Position numbers and translations under genes: made by a program. DNA of 64,000 nucleotides from Malurus cyaneus samueli (Eukaryota; Chordata; Aves; Passeriformes; Maluridae), in assembly GCA_009741485.1 (NCBI GenBank), contig CM019220.1, positions 371,529 to 435,528 of the forward strand. The letters run 5' to 3'. This document shows positions 34,715-64,000 of the stretch, piece by piece. The first letter of the stretch is position 1. Each line of letters starts with the position of its first letter. Below the pieces are notes generated by a model that saw only the letters and a list, made by a program, of their open reading frames with translations, was not told the origin of the DNA and made no database searches.

Positions 34715-35908
34715 CAGGTATATTAATAATCTTTATTTTGTATGGAAAGAGTACAGTAGCTGTGCAAAAATAGATCTACAGGACAAAACTAATATAAGAC
34801 TTGTACAAAATATCAAAGAAACGGTAAACAATAAATAAGCTAAAGCATAATGATGCAAAAGGATTTCTAGAGCTGGATATAGCTGTTTACAATGTACACA
34901 GAACACTGTAATCAAGCATGATGGGAAGAGTATAAAGCTGAGCACTCCAACTGAATTGCACTCATAGGAATGTCACTGCAGCCATTCATTTTCAGAATGT
35001 TCTCACCAATAAAAAAACCTTATTTCATCAAAAAACCCAACTTCTCAGCTTAATCACTACTGTCATGCAACTGCACATACGCTTTTCCTCAAACTTTTCA
35101 CCTTCACTCCATCCCTTTCGTGGGTTTCCCATAAAAATGCTTACTAAGCATTTAGTTGTTGTACCTTTTCACAAATAAACAATAAATCATTTTGCTTTAA
35201 GATAGCACCCAAAGGTGATTGGATTCCCTAGATAAAGTGCGATTATTGTTAATAAGCCATAATATTGAGTTCCTCAGTGCAATAACCAATATGGTCAAAG
35301 CCTCTCAATACACATGCAAATGTCACTCTTTATTTTATTTGATTTCTTCTAGTTACTAAAAATAGTTATATTTACATGTCAAAACATGGCTGCTTATAGT
35401 TTACTCATACACAAATTATTTATGCTTCCTGAATGTACATCATGCAACCCAAAGTAGATCCTGCTAGAAAAGTGATAAAATACTTTGATTTTAAAAAAAT
35501 GCATGCACAGATCTGAGTATTCTGCAGATTATCTTTCCTAGCACTGCTGTGAGATGTAAGCACTTAAGCACTCAAGAGGCACAATTATTATGTGTGAGAT
35601 GCAACAGAACCAAAAGCCAAGACTGAAGCCTATGTGAAAGGAAATATTTAATGGTAAAATATAATGGAAAGGATTTCTCTGCTCGAGGTCCTAGGACAAC
35701 CCTAATTGAGTCTTACTACACAAATTTGTTATTGTTATTCCAGTTACTGTCACTGCCCTGCGATGGTAGGAACAGTTGGAAGTGGTTGTATCCCATTAAA
35801 GACTGCTCCCTGGGAGCCAGCCATGCCCAGCCAGTCAGTGTTTTGTAAAGCACTCAGACCCTGGGATGTTGTGAGCCAGGTCTACCCTGTCATTGTAGAG
35901 AACAGTAT
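34715..35908 (-). other. TANC1: TANC1 3' untranslated region
   Basis: About 1.2 kb between the TANC1 stop at 35909-35911 and the distal signal at 34732. AT-rich and without open frames that resemble proteins. The 3' end is inferred. Confidence 0.65.
34732..34737 (-). terminator. TANC1: TANC1 poly(A) signal (AATAAA on minus strand)
   Basis: TTTATT on the plus strand, the most distal canonical minus-strand signal before the WDSUB1 end. Another TTTATT near 35329 could serve a shorter isoform. Confidence 0.6.

Positions 35909-64000
<28,092 letters not shown>

Overview
This is bird nuclear DNA. The evidence is the gene order BAZ2B - WDSUB1 - TANC1 (the block at human 2q24), intron-rich vertebrate genes, and several CR1 LINE fragments of the avian type ending in ATGATTCTGTG-like 3' tails. 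The species cannot be fixed from the sequence; composition and repeats would suit a passerine or other neoavian bird. I found no prokaryotic, CRISPR or toxin-like system.

Layout. 1-3778: the end of a very large tandem array (unit about 20 bp, roughly 190 copies visible, running off the left edge) inside a BAZ2B intron. 6276-14986 (+): the last ten coding exons of BAZ2B (about 800 residues: WHIM2/D-TOX region, PHD finger, C-terminal bromodomain), then a 1.3 kb 3'UTR with poly(A) signal at 16254. 16286-18090: intergenic. 18100-18900: a CpG island with a second GC-rich minisatellite, the probable WDSUB1 promoter and 5' non-coding exon. 18953-19499: a probable antisense solo LTR. 21605-34273 (+): all ten coding exons of WDSUB1 (473 residues: WD40 propeller, SAM, U-box). 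35909-61198 (-): 24 coding exons of TANC1 (about 1,798 residues, lacking only the N-terminus): serine-rich N-terminal region, P-loop/NACHT-like ATPase, ankyrin repeats, TPRs and a C-terminal ESNV PDZ ligand. 61199-64000 is 5' TANC1 intron.

For all three genes I placed exon borders by GT/AG sites and checked that codon phase carries through every junction; no frameshift or premature stop appears. WDSUB1 and TANC1 are tail-to-tail with poly(A) signals about 230 bp apart. The genes do not form a pathway: BAZ2B is a chromatin reader, WDSUB1 a predicted U-box E3 ligase, and TANC1 a postsynaptic scaffold. The most unusual point is an exact 57-bp tandem triplication in TANC1 that copies the end of an exon together with its splice donor. 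It gives three equivalent 5' splice sites, each use adding a multiple of 19 residues in frame. The two minisatellites, one in an intron and one in a promoter, are the other notable structures.
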